NCBI RefSeq assembly: GCF_001678665.1 | Contig: NZ_LZRP01000001.1 | Location: 558,001 to 622,000 of the forward strand | Origin: Erythrobacter sp. QSSC1-22B | GTDB taxonomy: Bacteria > Pseudomonadota > Alphaproteobacteria > Sphingomonadales > Sphingomonadaceae | DNA length: 64,000 nucleotides | Reading direction: 5' to 3' | Position numbers and translations under genes: made by a program | Part shown: positions 37,010 through 45,583 of the stretch, in pieces | Position numbering within the stretch: position 1 is the first letter of the stretch | Layout of the letters: each line of letters opens with the position of its first letter | Notes under the pieces: model-generated | What the model saw: the letters and a program-made list of their open reading frames with translations, nothing else | What the model was told of the DNA's origin: nothing | The model's database searches: none

Positions 37010-37459
37010 TCAGACGGTCGCGTGCTTGATCCCGCTGACCCTGTCATGACCTGCGCGAACCGACTGATAAGCGCGCTCGACAACCAGCCGACAATCCGGC
37101 GACAGTTTGTCGTCCTTCAGCGCTGTCTCGTACTTGTCCTTGATGTGGTCCTCGCCCCGCTCGACCTCGGCGATAACCGCCTTGTCGTCGGTACCGGTGA
37201 CGGCATCCTTCAAATTCATAAAGCCACGGTGAAGCGCGCCGGAGATGGAACTGTCATCCTCGGGCTCGCCGCCATGCGTGCGGACATGCGCCTGTAGATC
37301 GGCGGTGACCCGGCTGCGCTCGTCGGCCATCCCGGCGAACAGCTCGCTGTAGGTTCCCTTGGTATCCTCGCAGGCGTCGCGATAGCCCTTCATGCTGTCG
37401 AGCGTGGTAGCGATCAGGCCGTTGAGGACTTCGATGTCGTGTTTGTGGTCATGGTGCAT
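37010..37459 (-). CDS. PA2169-type four-helix-bundle protein (DUF2383)
   Basis: A 149-residue ferritin-like helical protein: DIEVLNGLIATTLDSMKGYRDA, SELFAGMADERSRVTADLQAHV and the GALHRGFMNLKDAVTGTDDKAVIAEVERGEDHIKDKY segment (each in part) are characteristic of the DUF2383/PA2169 family. Function is not established; such proteins accompany general stress genes in alphaproteobacteria. The His-rich N-terminus MHHDHKHD is notable. The ATG at 37459 has AAAGGAACGAGCA upstream. Confidence 0.85.
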   Translation of the reverse strand: MHHDHKHDIEVLNGLIATTLDSMKGYRDACEDTKGTYSELFAGMADERSRVTADLQAHVRTHGGEPEDDSSISGALHRGFMNLKDAVTGTDDKAVIAEVERGEDHIKDKYETALKDDKLSPDCRLVVERAYQSVRAGHDRVSGIKHATV

Positions 37460-37561
37460 TGCTCGTTCCTTTGGTTGGAGAATGGTTTCATCCAATCAAT
37501 TCAACGGGTAAAGCATCGTTCCTGTGCTGCGCCAATCCGTTCCGGGCGCGAGACGACCGGC

Positions 37562-38170
37562 TCAATAGCCCATCAGTTTGAGAACTTCCTCGCGACTGCG
37601 CGGATCTTTGAGGAAGGTACCCATCATGCGACTGGTGGTCATGGCGACACCGGGCGTGCGCACGCCGCGAGCGGTCATGCAGCTGTGCGAGGCCTCGATC
37701 ACGACCGCCACACCTTTTGGCTGAAGATGCAGCCAGATGCAGTCCGCGACTTCCGCGGTCAGCCGCTCCTGCACCTGCAACCGCCGGGCGAAACCGTGGA
37801 GCACCCGCGCCAGCTTCGATATCCCAACGACCCGATCATTGGGCATATAGGCGATCGCCGCTTTGCCGATGATGGGCGCCATGTGATGCTCGCAATGGCT
37901 CTGGAACGGTACGTCCTTGAGCAGGACGATCTCGTTGTAGCCACCGACTTCCTCGAAAACCCTTCTCAGATGATAGGCCGGGTCTTCATCGTAGCCCTGG
38001 CAATATTCTTTCCATGCGCGCGCGACGCGTGCCGGCGTGTCGAGCAAACCTTCTCGCGAGGGGTCGTCGCCGGCCCAGCGAATCAGTGTCCGTATCGCGT
38101 CCTGGATTTCCTCCGGAACGGGCGGCTTGCCGTGGGGATCGTCTTCATCGGGTCCAACCAGGCTGCTCAT
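37562..38170 (-). CDS. folE: GTP cyclohydrolase I
   Basis: A 202-residue FolE, which converts GTP to dihydroneopterin triphosphate at the start of folate synthesis. Zinc ligands are in FQSHCEHHMAPI and in EASHSCMTARGV; GISKLARVLHGFARRLQVQE and the C-terminal MTTSRMMGTF match the family. Its start overlaps the stop of the phospholipase D-family gene as ATGA, an unusual partner for a folate gene. Confidence 0.96.
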   Translation of the reverse strand: MSSLVGPDEDDPHGKPPVPEEIQDAIRTLIRWAGDDPSREGLLDTPARVARAWKEYCQGYDEDPAYHLRRVFEEVGGYNEIVLLKDVPFQSHCEHHMAPIIGKAAIAYMPNDRVVGISKLARVLHGFARRLQVQERLTAEVADCIWLHLQPKGVAVVIEASHSCMTARGVRTPGVAMTTSRMMGTFLKDPRSREEVLKLMGY

Positions 38171-39702
38171 TGCTTCTGTTTCCTCCGGAGCCTGGCGCGA
38201 ATGCGGCCAAGCCGAGTGCCCTTACGAAAAAGTCCGCCTTCGGCAAAGGGCTCGAACATCGCCTCGGGATTCTCGGGATCGAGCAGTTGGGACCGCGCGA
38301 TGGTCTCCTGAACAGCTTCGAGTTCGGGTGCGACATACCGCTTCAGCTTGCGGGCTCCGCCGTCGCTCGCCTCGATCAGGGCCGCCATCGACCCGTGGTG
38401 ATCGAGCAATTCGGGCATCGCTTCTTCTTCCAGACCGCAATGTTCTGCGAGCAGCGACAGCCTGATCCGCCTGATCTCGTCGGCGGCATGGCCGTTGCCC
38501 TCGCGGGTGGAGTCGATGAAAACGTCGCATTCGCTGTCGAGCCCCAGCGAGCGATTGTTCAGATTGGCCGAGCCGATGCGCAGGATCTGGTCGTCGACGA
38601 TCATGATCTTGGCATGGACGTAGATGGGGGTTTCGCCGGTCTGGGGGCACCAGATCGTGAACCGATCCCCGTTGGGCGCCGCCTCGACGCAACGCACCAG
38701 CTCGGCACGCGCATGGTCCATCGCCTGCTTTTCGAGCCAGCCGTCGGCGTGCTCCGGATGGACGATGACGATCTCTGGCGGATCGTCTTCGTCCAGCCGC
38801 GCCATGATCGCTTCGGTTACCACGCGCGAAGCGAAATACTGGCTCTCGGCATAGATGTGATGCTGCGCGCGCTTGATGTGGTTCACGAACAATTCGGCGA
38901 TCTCGGTCACCTCGTCCCAGTCGCGATAGGCCGAACAGGTCCGAGCGATGCCGATCTCGACATTCTCGAACCCGGCCCGCAACCCCTCGGGCCACAGCGA
39001 GTCCTCCCGCGGCTTCAGCGGCAGCAGCGGCACACCGCCCGCCTTGATCCAGCGGTCGCGACCCAATTCGCTCAGGGCTTCGGCGATTTCGCCTTCCATC
39101 ATCATCGAGGCGTCATGCCACGGTCCGTATTGCTCGCCTCGCGGGGTCGTACGGCGCTCATCGACCTCCTTGTGTTCGCGTGTGTCCCAGCGCTTGACGG
39201 TCATGTCGATCCCGCCGCAGACCGCCAGCCGGTTGTCGAGCACCGCAATCTTCTGGTGGTGGCAGCACCCCACCGCATGGGCGCTGTCGAACTTGAAATC
39301 GATCCGCCGATGCGGGGCCCAGCGCACCAGGTCCATCCACATCGATCCGCGCATCGCGAATTTGAAGACCCCGAAACTCCACTTGAGGATGCGAATTTCC
39401 ATCGTCGGGCGGTTGCGGCTGAGCCAGGCAATGAAACTGCCGAGACGCGATGGATGCTTGGAAGAGTAGGCCCGTTGCCACCATCGCCGTCCGTCCGCGA
39501 GATGGATCCTTGTGTCGAAATCCCAACCGACCAGAAATATCCGATGGCGCGCCTCGAGCATGGCCGCCTGCATCGCAGCGAAATAGTCCGCCGCATCGAT
39601 CATCACCGTTGCGCGCTCCGCCCTTGCATAACGCCAGACACCCGGCTCGACGCCTTCGTCGAGCCGGGTGATGTTTTTTGGGTCGACCGGTTCGTCGCTC
39701 AC
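38167..39702 (-). CDS. Phospholipase D-family protein with two HKD motifs
   Basis: A 511-residue protein with both phospholipase D signatures: CHHQKIAVLDNRLAVCGGID in the N-terminal half and VHAKIMIVDDQILRIGSANL in the C-terminal half. No signal peptide or clear membrane helix is seen, unlike classical cardiolipin synthases, so it may be a cytoplasmic or membrane-associated phosphatidyl transferase or phospholipase. It overlaps folE by 4 bp. Confidence 0.9.
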   Translation of the reverse strand: MSDEPVDPKNITRLDEGVEPGVWRYARAERATVMIDAADYFAAMQAAMLEARHRIFLVGWDFDTRIHLADGRRWWQRAYSSKHPSRLGSFIAWLSRNRPTMEIRILKWSFGVFKFAMRGSMWMDLVRWAPHRRIDFKFDSAHAVGCCHHQKIAVLDNRLAVCGGIDMTVKRWDTREHKEVDERRTTPRGEQYGPWHDASMMMEGEIAEALSELGRDRWIKAGGVPLLPLKPREDSLWPEGLRAGFENVEIGIARTCSAYRDWDEVTEIAELFVNHIKRAQHHIYAESQYFASRVVTEAIMARLDEDDPPEIVIVHPEHADGWLEKQAMDHARAELVRCVEAAPNGDRFTIWCPQTGETPIYVHAKIMIVDDQILRIGSANLNNRSLGLDSECDVFIDSTREGNGHAADEIRRIRLSLLAEHCGLEEEAMPELLDHHGSMAALIEASDGGARKLKRYVAPELEAVQETIARSQLLDPENPEAMFEPFAEGGLFRKGTRLGRIRARLRRKQKQ

Positions 39703-39724
39703 GCTGTCCCTCCGCGGCTCACCG

Positions 39725-40216
39725 CTACTCCTTGGCGTCTTCCTTCTTTTTCGGTGTCACATCGGCGTCGGACTTTTCCTCCCGCTTGCGGCGTTCGAAG
39801 ACCCCGCGCATGTGCTCGCGATCCTTGTCGTCGAGATATTTCTCGAAATCGGGGAAGTGATCTTCCTCTTCCTCGTTGATGTGATGGCGATAATCGTGAT
39901 CGAGTTCCTTGAACTTCTGCAGCCACGCGCCGCTCGCCATATCCGTGGCGGCCAGATCGTTGAGCGCCTCTTCGATCTCGTGATGCTCGGCAACAGAATG
40001 GCGAGTCTCGTCGGTGGTCGGCGGCTTGCGCAGCATGGTCGAATAAAGCGCCTGCTCCTCGGCGGCAGCATGGCCCTTCAATTCGCGGGTCAACTCTTCG
40101 AACAGCGATTGGCGCTCCGCTGTGTCGCCGTGGGTCTCCAGCAGGCGATCGAGCAACGCGCGATGCTTGTCGTGATCCTGCTTGAGCCGGGCGAAAATTT
40201 CGTCGTTCTTGGACAT
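39725..40216 (-). CDS. Hemerythrin-like HHE-domain protein
   Basis: A 163-residue helical protein with a hemerythrin (HHE) iron-binding arrangement: QDHDKHRALLDRL, ELKGHAAAEEQALY, SVAEHHEIEEAL and DYRHHINEEEEDHFPDF supply the expected His and acidic ligands. The C-terminus is highly charged and disordered-looking. Such proteins bind diiron and sense or store oxygen, NO or iron. It lies 22 bp upstream of the phospholipase D-family gene. Confidence 0.9.
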   Translation of the reverse strand: MSKNDEIFARLKQDHDKHRALLDRLLETHGDTAERQSLFEELTRELKGHAAAEEQALYSTMLRKPPTTDETRHSVAEHHEIEEALNDLAATDMASGAWLQKFKELDHDYRHHINEEEEDHFPDFEKYLDDKDREHMRGVFERRKREEKSDADVTPKKKEDAKE

Positions 40217-40323
40217 CGCTTGGATCCTTCGATAAATTTGTGAATGCGACAGTCAAACAGGCCAGACCCACCCTTGTTCCACCGGTTGCGCACCTGATGC
40301 GTCATATCCATATCCCGCGTTGG

Positions 40324-40716
40324 ATGACCGAAGTCTTCGTACCCAGCAAAGAAGAAATGCAGCGCCTTGCCGAGCAGGTGTTGCGCACGCTTCCCGAACA
40401 GTTCCGCAGCGAGCTCGACCGTGCGGTGATGCGGGTGGTCGATTTCGCCACGCCCGATCAGCTCGCCTCGGTCGACCTCGACAATAAATGGCATTTAAGC
40501 GGGCTCTACGAAGGCCATCCGATTTCCGAAGCCTCGATCTGGGAGAGCGGCCAACTGCCGCCCCGGATTTGGCTGTTCCGCCAGCCGCTGCTCGCCGAGA
40601 TGCGAGAGACCGGGGTTGGACTGGAGGAGCTTGTCCGTCACGTGGTGATCCACGAGGCCGGACATCACTTCGGCTTTTCCGACGAGGACATGCATCGGCT
40701 CGAGGACGAAGCCTAG
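40324..40716 (+). CDS. Zincin-fold metallopeptidase-family protein
   Basis: A 130-residue minimal zincin (PF06262-type). The zinc site VIHEAGHHFGFSDEDMHRLE contains HExxH followed by an Asp two residues after Gly-Phe-Ser. The start is uncertain: the frame is open from a GTG at 40240 and from an ATG at 40297, none with a good ribosome site. The ATG at 40324 (MTEVFVPSKEEMQRLAE) gives the length I expect for the family. Physiological substrate unknown. Confidence 0.83.
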   Translation: MTEVFVPSKEEMQRLAEQVLRTLPEQFRSELDRAVMRVVDFATPDQLASVDLDNKWHLSGLYEGHPISEASIWESGQLPPRIWLFRQPLLAEMRETGVGLEELVRHVVIHEAGHHFGFSDEDMHRLEDEA

Positions 40717-40772
40717 GCCTGTTGGCCCCAAAGCTGCACTTTCCGACGCCATAACCTAACGACACCAGAACC

Positions 40773-40809
40773 ATAAAAGGCCACCCTTCGCAGGAAGGAT
40801 GGCCTTTTA
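40773..40809. terminator. Bidirectional intrinsic terminator beside tRNA-Arg
   Basis: ATAAAAGGCCA and TGGCCTTTTAT are perfect inverted arms, extended inward by CCTTC/GAAGG around a GCAG loop. It lies directly downstream of tRNA-Arg on the minus strand and at the end of the convergent metallopeptidase gene. Confidence 0.85.
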
Positions 40810-40886
40810 TGGTGCGCCCGGAAGGATTCGAACCTCCGGCCACCTGATTCGTAGTCAGGTACTCTATCCAGCTGAGCTACGGGCGC
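40810..40886 (-). tRNA. tRNA-Arg (ACG)
   Basis: A 77-nt cloverleaf beginning GCGCCCGTAGCTCAGC and ending CGGGCGC-A-CCA, with CCA encoded. The anticodon loop is CTACGAA (anticodon ACG, read as ICG), and the T-arm has GGTTCGAATCC. Confidence 0.95.
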
Positions 40887-41008
40887 ACTCGAGGTGGGCC
40901 ACATAGGCAGGTGGTTTCGGCTTGGCAATCCCAATCGGGGTCCGGCCCGGGATTTATTCCGCGCTCAGTCGGGCGCTGCTTGTGAGCCCTTCCTTACCTG
41001 CCCCTCCA

Positions 41009-41458
41009 TCAGGACTGCCTGTCACCCGGAGGGCCCGCCAACAGCGCGGACAATTGCCCGAGCAACGCATGATCGAGCGGCGGCTTGTCCAGCCCGGCCG
41101 CTTCCTCCGGCGCGAACCAGCCGATTTCTCCTCCTTCCAGAGCCCGCGGCTGCCCCGACCAGTCCCGGCAGGTGTAAAGCAGGATGACAATCGCGCATTC
41201 GGCGCCATTCCCGCCGTTCTGCGCGAAACCGGAAGGCTCGAGAGACCCGGGCGCAAGCGCCAGTCCCAATTCCTCGGCGATCTCGCGAACCAGCGCATTT
41301 GCGGGCGTTTCGCCGCTTTCGACCTTGCCACCGGGAAACTCCCACAGCCCGGCGTGATGCTTCCCCGCTGGCCGCTTGTGCATCAGCCAGCGACCGCGCT
41401 CGTCGACCAGCGCGAGCGCGACGACCAGCATCCATGTCGGATTTTCTTCCACTTCCAT
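41009..41458 (-). CDS. mutT: Nudix hydrolase, MutT-like
   Basis: A 149-residue (deoxy)nucleoside triphosphate pyrophosphohydrolase with a complete Nudix box, GGKVESGETPANALVREIAEELG (in part), preceded by KHHAGLWEFP as in 8-oxo-dGTP diphosphatases. It likely cleans the nucleotide pool of oxidised dGTP. The ATG at 41458 (MEVEENPTWM) is preferred to a TTG at 41470, though the latter has a better ribosome site. Confidence 0.9.
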   Translation of the reverse strand: MEVEENPTWMLVVALALVDERGRWLMHKRPAGKHHAGLWEFPGGKVESGETPANALVREIAEELGLALAPGSLEPSGFAQNGGNGAECAIVILLYTCRDWSGQPRALEGGEIGWFAPEEAAGLDKPPLDHALLGQLSALLAGPPGDRQS

Positions 41459-41541
41459 CGCCCGGTTCAACCCTTTCTTAACGCCCAGCGCCTACATCCG
41501 CAGCCATCAGCTCCCGTGGTTGCGAGTGGGGAAACACCGGA

Positions 41542-41721
41542 ATGCGCCAGTTCCTGCAAATGCTCGGTCGCGAGACCGATGGTGCCACCGCGGTCGAATA
41601 CGGACTGATTCTTGCCCTCATCTTCCTGGCAATGGTCGGCGCCATCCAGTCCTTCGGGATCACCGCGATCTCGTTCTGGACCATGGTTGCCGACAACGTC
41701 ACTGGCGCAGGCGGCGGGTAA
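41542..41721 (+). CDS. Flp/Fap-type pilin-like protein (59 aa)
   Basis: A 59-residue protein: short charged leader MRQFLQMLGRETDG, then the Flp signature ATAVEYGLILALIFLAMVGAIQ, with Gly before the cleavage point and Glu-Tyr at mature positions 5-6. The remainder is hydrophobic, ending GAGGG. It sits 125 bp before a canonical Flp pilin gene on the same strand. It may be a minor pilin. No tad secretion genes are in the window. Confidence 0.85.
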   Translation: MRQFLQMLGRETDGATAVEYGLILALIFLAMVGAIQSFGITAISFWTMVADNVTGAGGG

Positions 41722-41846
41722 AAATTCGGCTTCTCGGTTTGCGTTAGCAATTTCTCAACCTGTGACGCCGAAACTGCAAAGTGCTCGCTCCCGGTACGAA
41801 TTTCCGGGTGGGGGTCGGGAAACGAAGACCAACCAGGAGACGACCA

Positions 41847-42047
41847 ATGAAATTTCTCAAGAAACTCCGCAAGAACGAAGAAGGCGCCACCGCCATCGAG
41901 TACGGCCTGATCGCCGCGCTGATCGCAGTCGCAGCCATCACCGCGATGCAGAGCCTCGGTGGCGAACTGAGTGATACCTTCAATGCAGTTGACTCTCAAC
42001 TCGACACTGCAAACAAGACGACCGGACCTGCCGTCGCTCCTGATTGA
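41847..42047 (+). CDS. Flp-family type IVb pilin
   Basis: A 66-residue prepilin with leader MKFLKKLRKNEEG and mature start ATAIEYGLIAALIAVAAITA, the standard Flp pattern processed by a TadV-type prepilin peptidase. AGGAGACGACCA precedes the ATG at 41847. A strong terminator follows immediately, so it is probably highly expressed as its own transcript, as is usual for the major Flp pilin. Confidence 0.93.
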   Translation: MKFLKKLRKNEEGATAIEYGLIAALIAVAAITAMQSLGGELSDTFNAVDSQLDTANKTTGPAVAPD

Positions 42048-42071
42048 TCCGAGAAGAGGTAAACTAGCTGA

Positions 42072-42106
42072 AGAGGGCGGCGATTAATTTCGCCGCCCTC
42101 TTTTTT
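42072..42106 (+). terminator. Intrinsic terminator after the Flp pilin gene
   Basis: A perfect 12-bp stem AGAGGGCGGCGA-ttaatt-TCGCCGCCCTCT followed by a run of six T. Confidence 0.95.
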
Positions 42107-42134
42107 AATCCGAAACTGGCGCTTCAGTGAGCCC

Positions 42135-43604
42135 TCACCGCCCCCTGACCACCAGCTTGACCTTGTCCCCGGTCCGCAGCGTGGCGTTCGCGTCGAGCGA
42201 GTTGAGCACCAGGAACCGTTCGAGCTGGCCGTCGGTATAGGCCATCCGGTTCGCCAGCGTCCGGATCGTGTCGCCGCTGCGCACGGTCGCCACCTCGAGA
42301 TGGCGAGGGACCACATTGGCGGCTTCCGTCGCACTGATCCGGCGCATCGAGTTGAACATCGGCGTGAACGCGCTCGCGCCGCCCGGCTGGGTGATCACCT
42401 GGAAGTGATAGGCGCGATCGTTGGCGAATTCATAGGCGAACACCACCACATCGACTTCGCCCTGCCCGCTGTTGACCCGGGCGGTACCGTAGGCCGCTGA
42501 AAGACCGTTGACCGTGGTGCGCTGGATTGATTGCGGGCGCAGCTGTTGCTGATTGCCACCCAACCCCGAAAACACGCTCGCAACGTAATTCTCGAGATTG
42601 CCGCTGTAGGGCGCCAACGTCAGCTGTGCCTGCCCGCTCTGGCCATTGATGCTGACCGCACGCGTACCGTTGATCATGTAATAACCCTGCGGCGCGGTGA
42701 ACGACAATCGCATATCGGGATGGATGAACTGCCGCCCCTCGATCACGCCCTGCTGCGGATCATCGCCGTAAAGCAAACCGTCGATGCGTGTCAGGAAGGT
42801 GTCGCGATTGGTGACCCCGGTAGCGCCTTGCGCCATGGTCAGCGCTTCCTGAACGCGGCTGGCGGGATCGGGGTGGGTCGAGGCCCATTCGGGAAGGCTG
42901 GCGTTGTCGCGGCCCTGTAGCCGCGCATCGAGCGAGTTTTGCGCCGCAAGGCTGGCGAGCACCGTGCCCATCGCACTGGGATCGTAGCCCGCCTGGGTGA
43001 GATAGCGGATCCCCAGCGCATCGGCTTCGAGTTCCTGACTGCGCGAGAAGCTGAGCGTCAGCAATTGCGAGCCCTGCATCGCGGCCTGGCCGATCTGCTG
43101 ACCGAGTCCACTGTTGCCGAGCAGGATGCCCGAGAGGATTGCCGCGCCCGCGCCAAGCAGCGTGTTGCGCTGCTGGTTGGCCTGGCGGCGCTGCGAATGG
43201 CGGGCGGCGACATGGCCGACCTCGTGGCCCAGAACCGCAGCCAGTTCTGCTTCGTTGTCCATCAGCGTGACCAGTTGGCGGGTCGTGTAGACGAAGCCGC
43301 CAGGGATCGCGAAAGCGTTGTTGACCGGACTGTTGAGCATCGAAACGGTGAAGGACTCGCGCGCATTGCCCAGCCCCGACTGGACCGCAATGTTCTGGCC
43401 GACCTGCTGGACATATTGCGCCTGCGGGCCCGACATCGCGCCGCCGAACTCGGCCAGCAGCTGCGGATGCGCCTCGGCGCCGATCTGCGCTTCGTTCTGG
43501 GTGATGGGCGCGGTGGAGCCGGGAATGTTGGCAGTGGTGCAGCCGCTCAGGGCGAGCGCGAGCGCGGCGGTGGAACTGGCGGCAAGCGCCTTGATGGTGG
43601 ACAT
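42135..43604 (-). CDS. M48-family periplasmic lipoprotein metalloprotease with C-terminal LysM-like domain
   Basis: A 489-residue lipoprotein. The signal peptide ends in a lipobox, ALALSGC. The M48 zinc site is VLGHEVGHVAARHS, with the third ligand in SQELEADALGIRYL. The last roughly 50 residues (TVRSGDTIRTLANRM, then FLVLNSLDANATLRTGDKVKLVV) resemble LysM, suggesting peptidoglycan anchoring. It resembles BepA/YfgC-type outer-membrane quality-control proteases. GGGGAGAGATCC precedes the ATG at 43604. Confidence 0.92.
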   Translation of the reverse strand: MSTIKALAASSTAALALALSGCTTANIPGSTAPITQNEAQIGAEAHPQLLAEFGGAMSGPQAQYVQQVGQNIAVQSGLGNARESFTVSMLNSPVNNAFAIPGGFVYTTRQLVTLMDNEAELAAVLGHEVGHVAARHSQRRQANQQRNTLLGAGAAILSGILLGNSGLGQQIGQAAMQGSQLLTLSFSRSQELEADALGIRYLTQAGYDPSAMGTVLASLAAQNSLDARLQGRDNASLPEWASTHPDPASRVQEALTMAQGATGVTNRDTFLTRIDGLLYGDDPQQGVIEGRQFIHPDMRLSFTAPQGYYMINGTRAVSINGQSGQAQLTLAPYSGNLENYVASVFSGLGGNQQQLRPQSIQRTTVNGLSAAYGTARVNSGQGEVDVVVFAYEFANDRAYHFQVITQPGGASAFTPMFNSMRRISATEAANVVPRHLEVATVRSGDTIRTLANRMAYTDGQLERFLVLNSLDANATLRTGDKVKLVVRGR

Positions 43605-43721
43605 GGATCTCTCCCCAAAACTCGCGCGCTGGCCCGTTCGCCCGCGCATCGGATTACGGGTTGGAAATCCTGCGGTGCGGTGGTTGGTTCCCGACAGAAT
43701 TTTGCGTCCGTTCGGACGCGG

Positions 43722-44666
43722 TTAACCCGCCATCGAAAGAAAGCGCTCTTCACGCATCCGCCGCAGCTCGGCCTCGGGCTTGGTCCCAAGCGTGTCGAGC
43801 TCGTCGGCCAGCGCCGCGCCGAGCGCTTCTGCCGCCGCGCGCGGATCGCGATGCGCGCCCCCGACAGGTTCGGGCACGATCCGGTCGATCACGCCGAGCG
43901 CCTCAAGATGCTGGGCCGTCACTTTCATCGCTTCCGCCGCGTCGGGTGCCCGTTCCGCAGTGCGCCACAGGATCGAAGCGCAGCCTTCGGGCGAGATCAC
44001 CGAATAGACCGCGTGCTGGAACATCAGCACCCGCTCGGCGCTCGCCAGCGCCACCGCGCCGCCCGAACCGCCCTCGCCGACGATCGCCGCGATCATCGGC
44101 ACCGGCAGCGCGATACAGGCCTCGGTCGCGCGAGCGATGGCCTCGGCCTGGCCGCGCTCCTCGGCCTCGATGCCGGGAAAGGCGCCCGAGGTATCCACCA
44201 GCGTCACCACCGGGAGGCCGAAACGGCCCGCCAGTTCCATCAGCCGGATCGCCTTGCGGTAGCCTTCGGGCTTGCCCATGCCGAAATTGTGCTTGATCCG
44301 GCTGGCGGTGTCGTTGCCCTTCTCGTGCCCGATCAGCATGATCTTGCGCCCGTCGAGCTTGGCGAACCCGCCGAGGATGGCGGAATCGTCAGCAAAGCTG
44401 CGGTCGCCGCTCAGCGGCACGAATTCGTCGAAGGCATGTTCGACATAGTCTCGGAAGTGGGGCCGCGAAGGATGGCGGGCCACCTGGGTCTTCTGCCACG
44501 GGGTCAGCGACTGGTAGATCGTCCGCAGCAGTTCCGCGCTCTTGCGCTCGAGGCGCTTGAGCTCGGTGCCGATATCGACATCGTCGCCATCGGCGGCAGC
44601 GCGCAGCTCGGCGATCTGGGTCTCCAGTTCGGCGACCGGCTTTTCGAATTCGAGGTAGGAAATCAT
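43722..44666 (-). CDS. accA: Acetyl-CoA carboxylase carboxyltransferase subunit alpha
   Basis: A 314-residue AccA, which with AccD transfers carboxyl from biotin to acetyl-CoA at the entry to fatty-acid synthesis. It begins ISYLEFEKPVAELETQIAEL as in the family and contains RPHFRDYVEHAFDEFVPLSGDR, LVDTSGAFPGIEAEERGQAEAIA and GEGGSGGAVALA (the longer ones in part). The ATG at 44666 is chosen over an upstream reading that runs into xerD. It is 10 bp behind xerD. Confidence 0.96.
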   Translation of the reverse strand: MISYLEFEKPVAELETQIAELRAAADGDDVDIGTELKRLERKSAELLRTIYQSLTPWQKTQVARHPSRPHFRDYVEHAFDEFVPLSGDRSFADDSAILGGFAKLDGRKIMLIGHEKGNDTASRIKHNFGMGKPEGYRKAIRLMELAGRFGLPVVTLVDTSGAFPGIEAEERGQAEAIARATEACIALPVPMIAAIVGEGGSGGAVALASAERVLMFQHAVYSVISPEGCASILWRTAERAPDAAEAMKVTAQHLEALGVIDRIVPEPVGGAHRDPRAAAEALGAALADELDTLGTKPEAELRRMREERFLSMAG

Positions 44667-44676
44667 CGCTGGCGGG

Positions 44677-45564
44677 CTAGTCGCTGTTGCGCGGCCGCGC
44701 AAGCGGGTGACGTTCGTTGACCAGCTTGACCAGCCGCGCGGCATCGACATGGGTGTATATCTGCGTGGTGGCGATATCGGCATGGCCGAGCAGCAGCTGC
44801 AGCGCACGCAGATCGGCCCCGCCCTCGAGCAGATGGGTGGCGAAAGCGTGGCGCAGCACATGCGGGCTCAGCTTCGCGGGGTCGAGATCGGCGCGTACCG
44901 CAAGCTGCCTGAGGATCTGGAACAGCCGCACCCGGCTGATATGCCCGGTCCGCGAGGGGAAAAGGTATTTTGCGCCCGCCCTGGGACCTTCCGGCCGGAC
45001 CGCCAGCCAGCGGCCGAGCGCGGTCTTCGCGCGACCGCTCACGGGGACCATCCGCGCCGCGCCACCCTTCCCCGTAACGGTGAGGAACGGCGCGTCGCGC
45101 GGCATCGCGGAGAGCGGCAGCGACACCAGCTCGGTGGCGCGCAGGCCCGAGCCGTAGAGCATCTCCAGCAGCGCAAGCTGCCTCACGGCGAGCGGCGCAT
45201 CGCCAGCCGCCTCGAGCTCAGCGCGGGCGAACAGCGCCTCGACTTCTGGATGCGAGAGAATTTTAGGCAAGGGGCGCCGCGCGACGGGGCGCGGGAGCGC
45301 GTGGCTGGGATCGTCGCTGCGCAGTCCCTCCTCGGCGAGGAAGCCGTAGAACTGGCGCAGCGCCGAAGCCTTGCGCGCCAGCGAGGACGGCGCAAGCTGC
45401 GACCAGGCCTGACCCAGCTTCGCCAGATCGGAAGCTTGGGCGCCCGCCAGATCACCCACCAGTCCCTCGGCCTGCTCGAGATCGCGGCGATAGGCCAGCA
45501 GCGTGTTGCGCGCCGCGCCGCGCTCGGCGGCGAGCATGGCGAGGAAATCGGCGATGGCGGTCAT
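44677..45564 (-). CDS. xerD: Tyrosine recombinase XerD
   Basis: A 295-residue chromosome-dimer resolution recombinase. The N-terminal SAM-like domain (FLAMLAAERGAARNTLLAYRRDL) is followed by catalytic residues Arg in YGSGLRATELVSLPLS, HxxR in SPHVLRHAFATHLLEGGAD, His in LLLGHADIATTQIYTHV and the nucleophile Tyr in IYTHV. The position upstream of accA is one I know for xerD in related bacteria. It lies outside the mobile element and is a housekeeping gene. Confidence 0.94.
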   Translation of the reverse strand: MTAIADFLAMLAAERGAARNTLLAYRRDLEQAEGLVGDLAGAQASDLAKLGQAWSQLAPSSLARKASALRQFYGFLAEEGLRSDDPSHALPRPVARRPLPKILSHPEVEALFARAELEAAGDAPLAVRQLALLEMLYGSGLRATELVSLPLSAMPRDAPFLTVTGKGGAARMVPVSGRAKTALGRWLAVRPEGPRAGAKYLFPSRTGHISRVRLFQILRQLAVRADLDPAKLSPHVLRHAFATHLLEGGADLRALQLLLGHADIATTQIYTHVDAARLVKLVNERHPLARPRNSD

Positions 45565-45583
45565 GGTCGTGGCGTCGGTGCGC

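Noticed and set aside
44677-45564. xerD as part of a second mobile element
   Set aside because: The protein is a standard XerD, the neighbours are housekeeping genes and no att-like repeats flank it.
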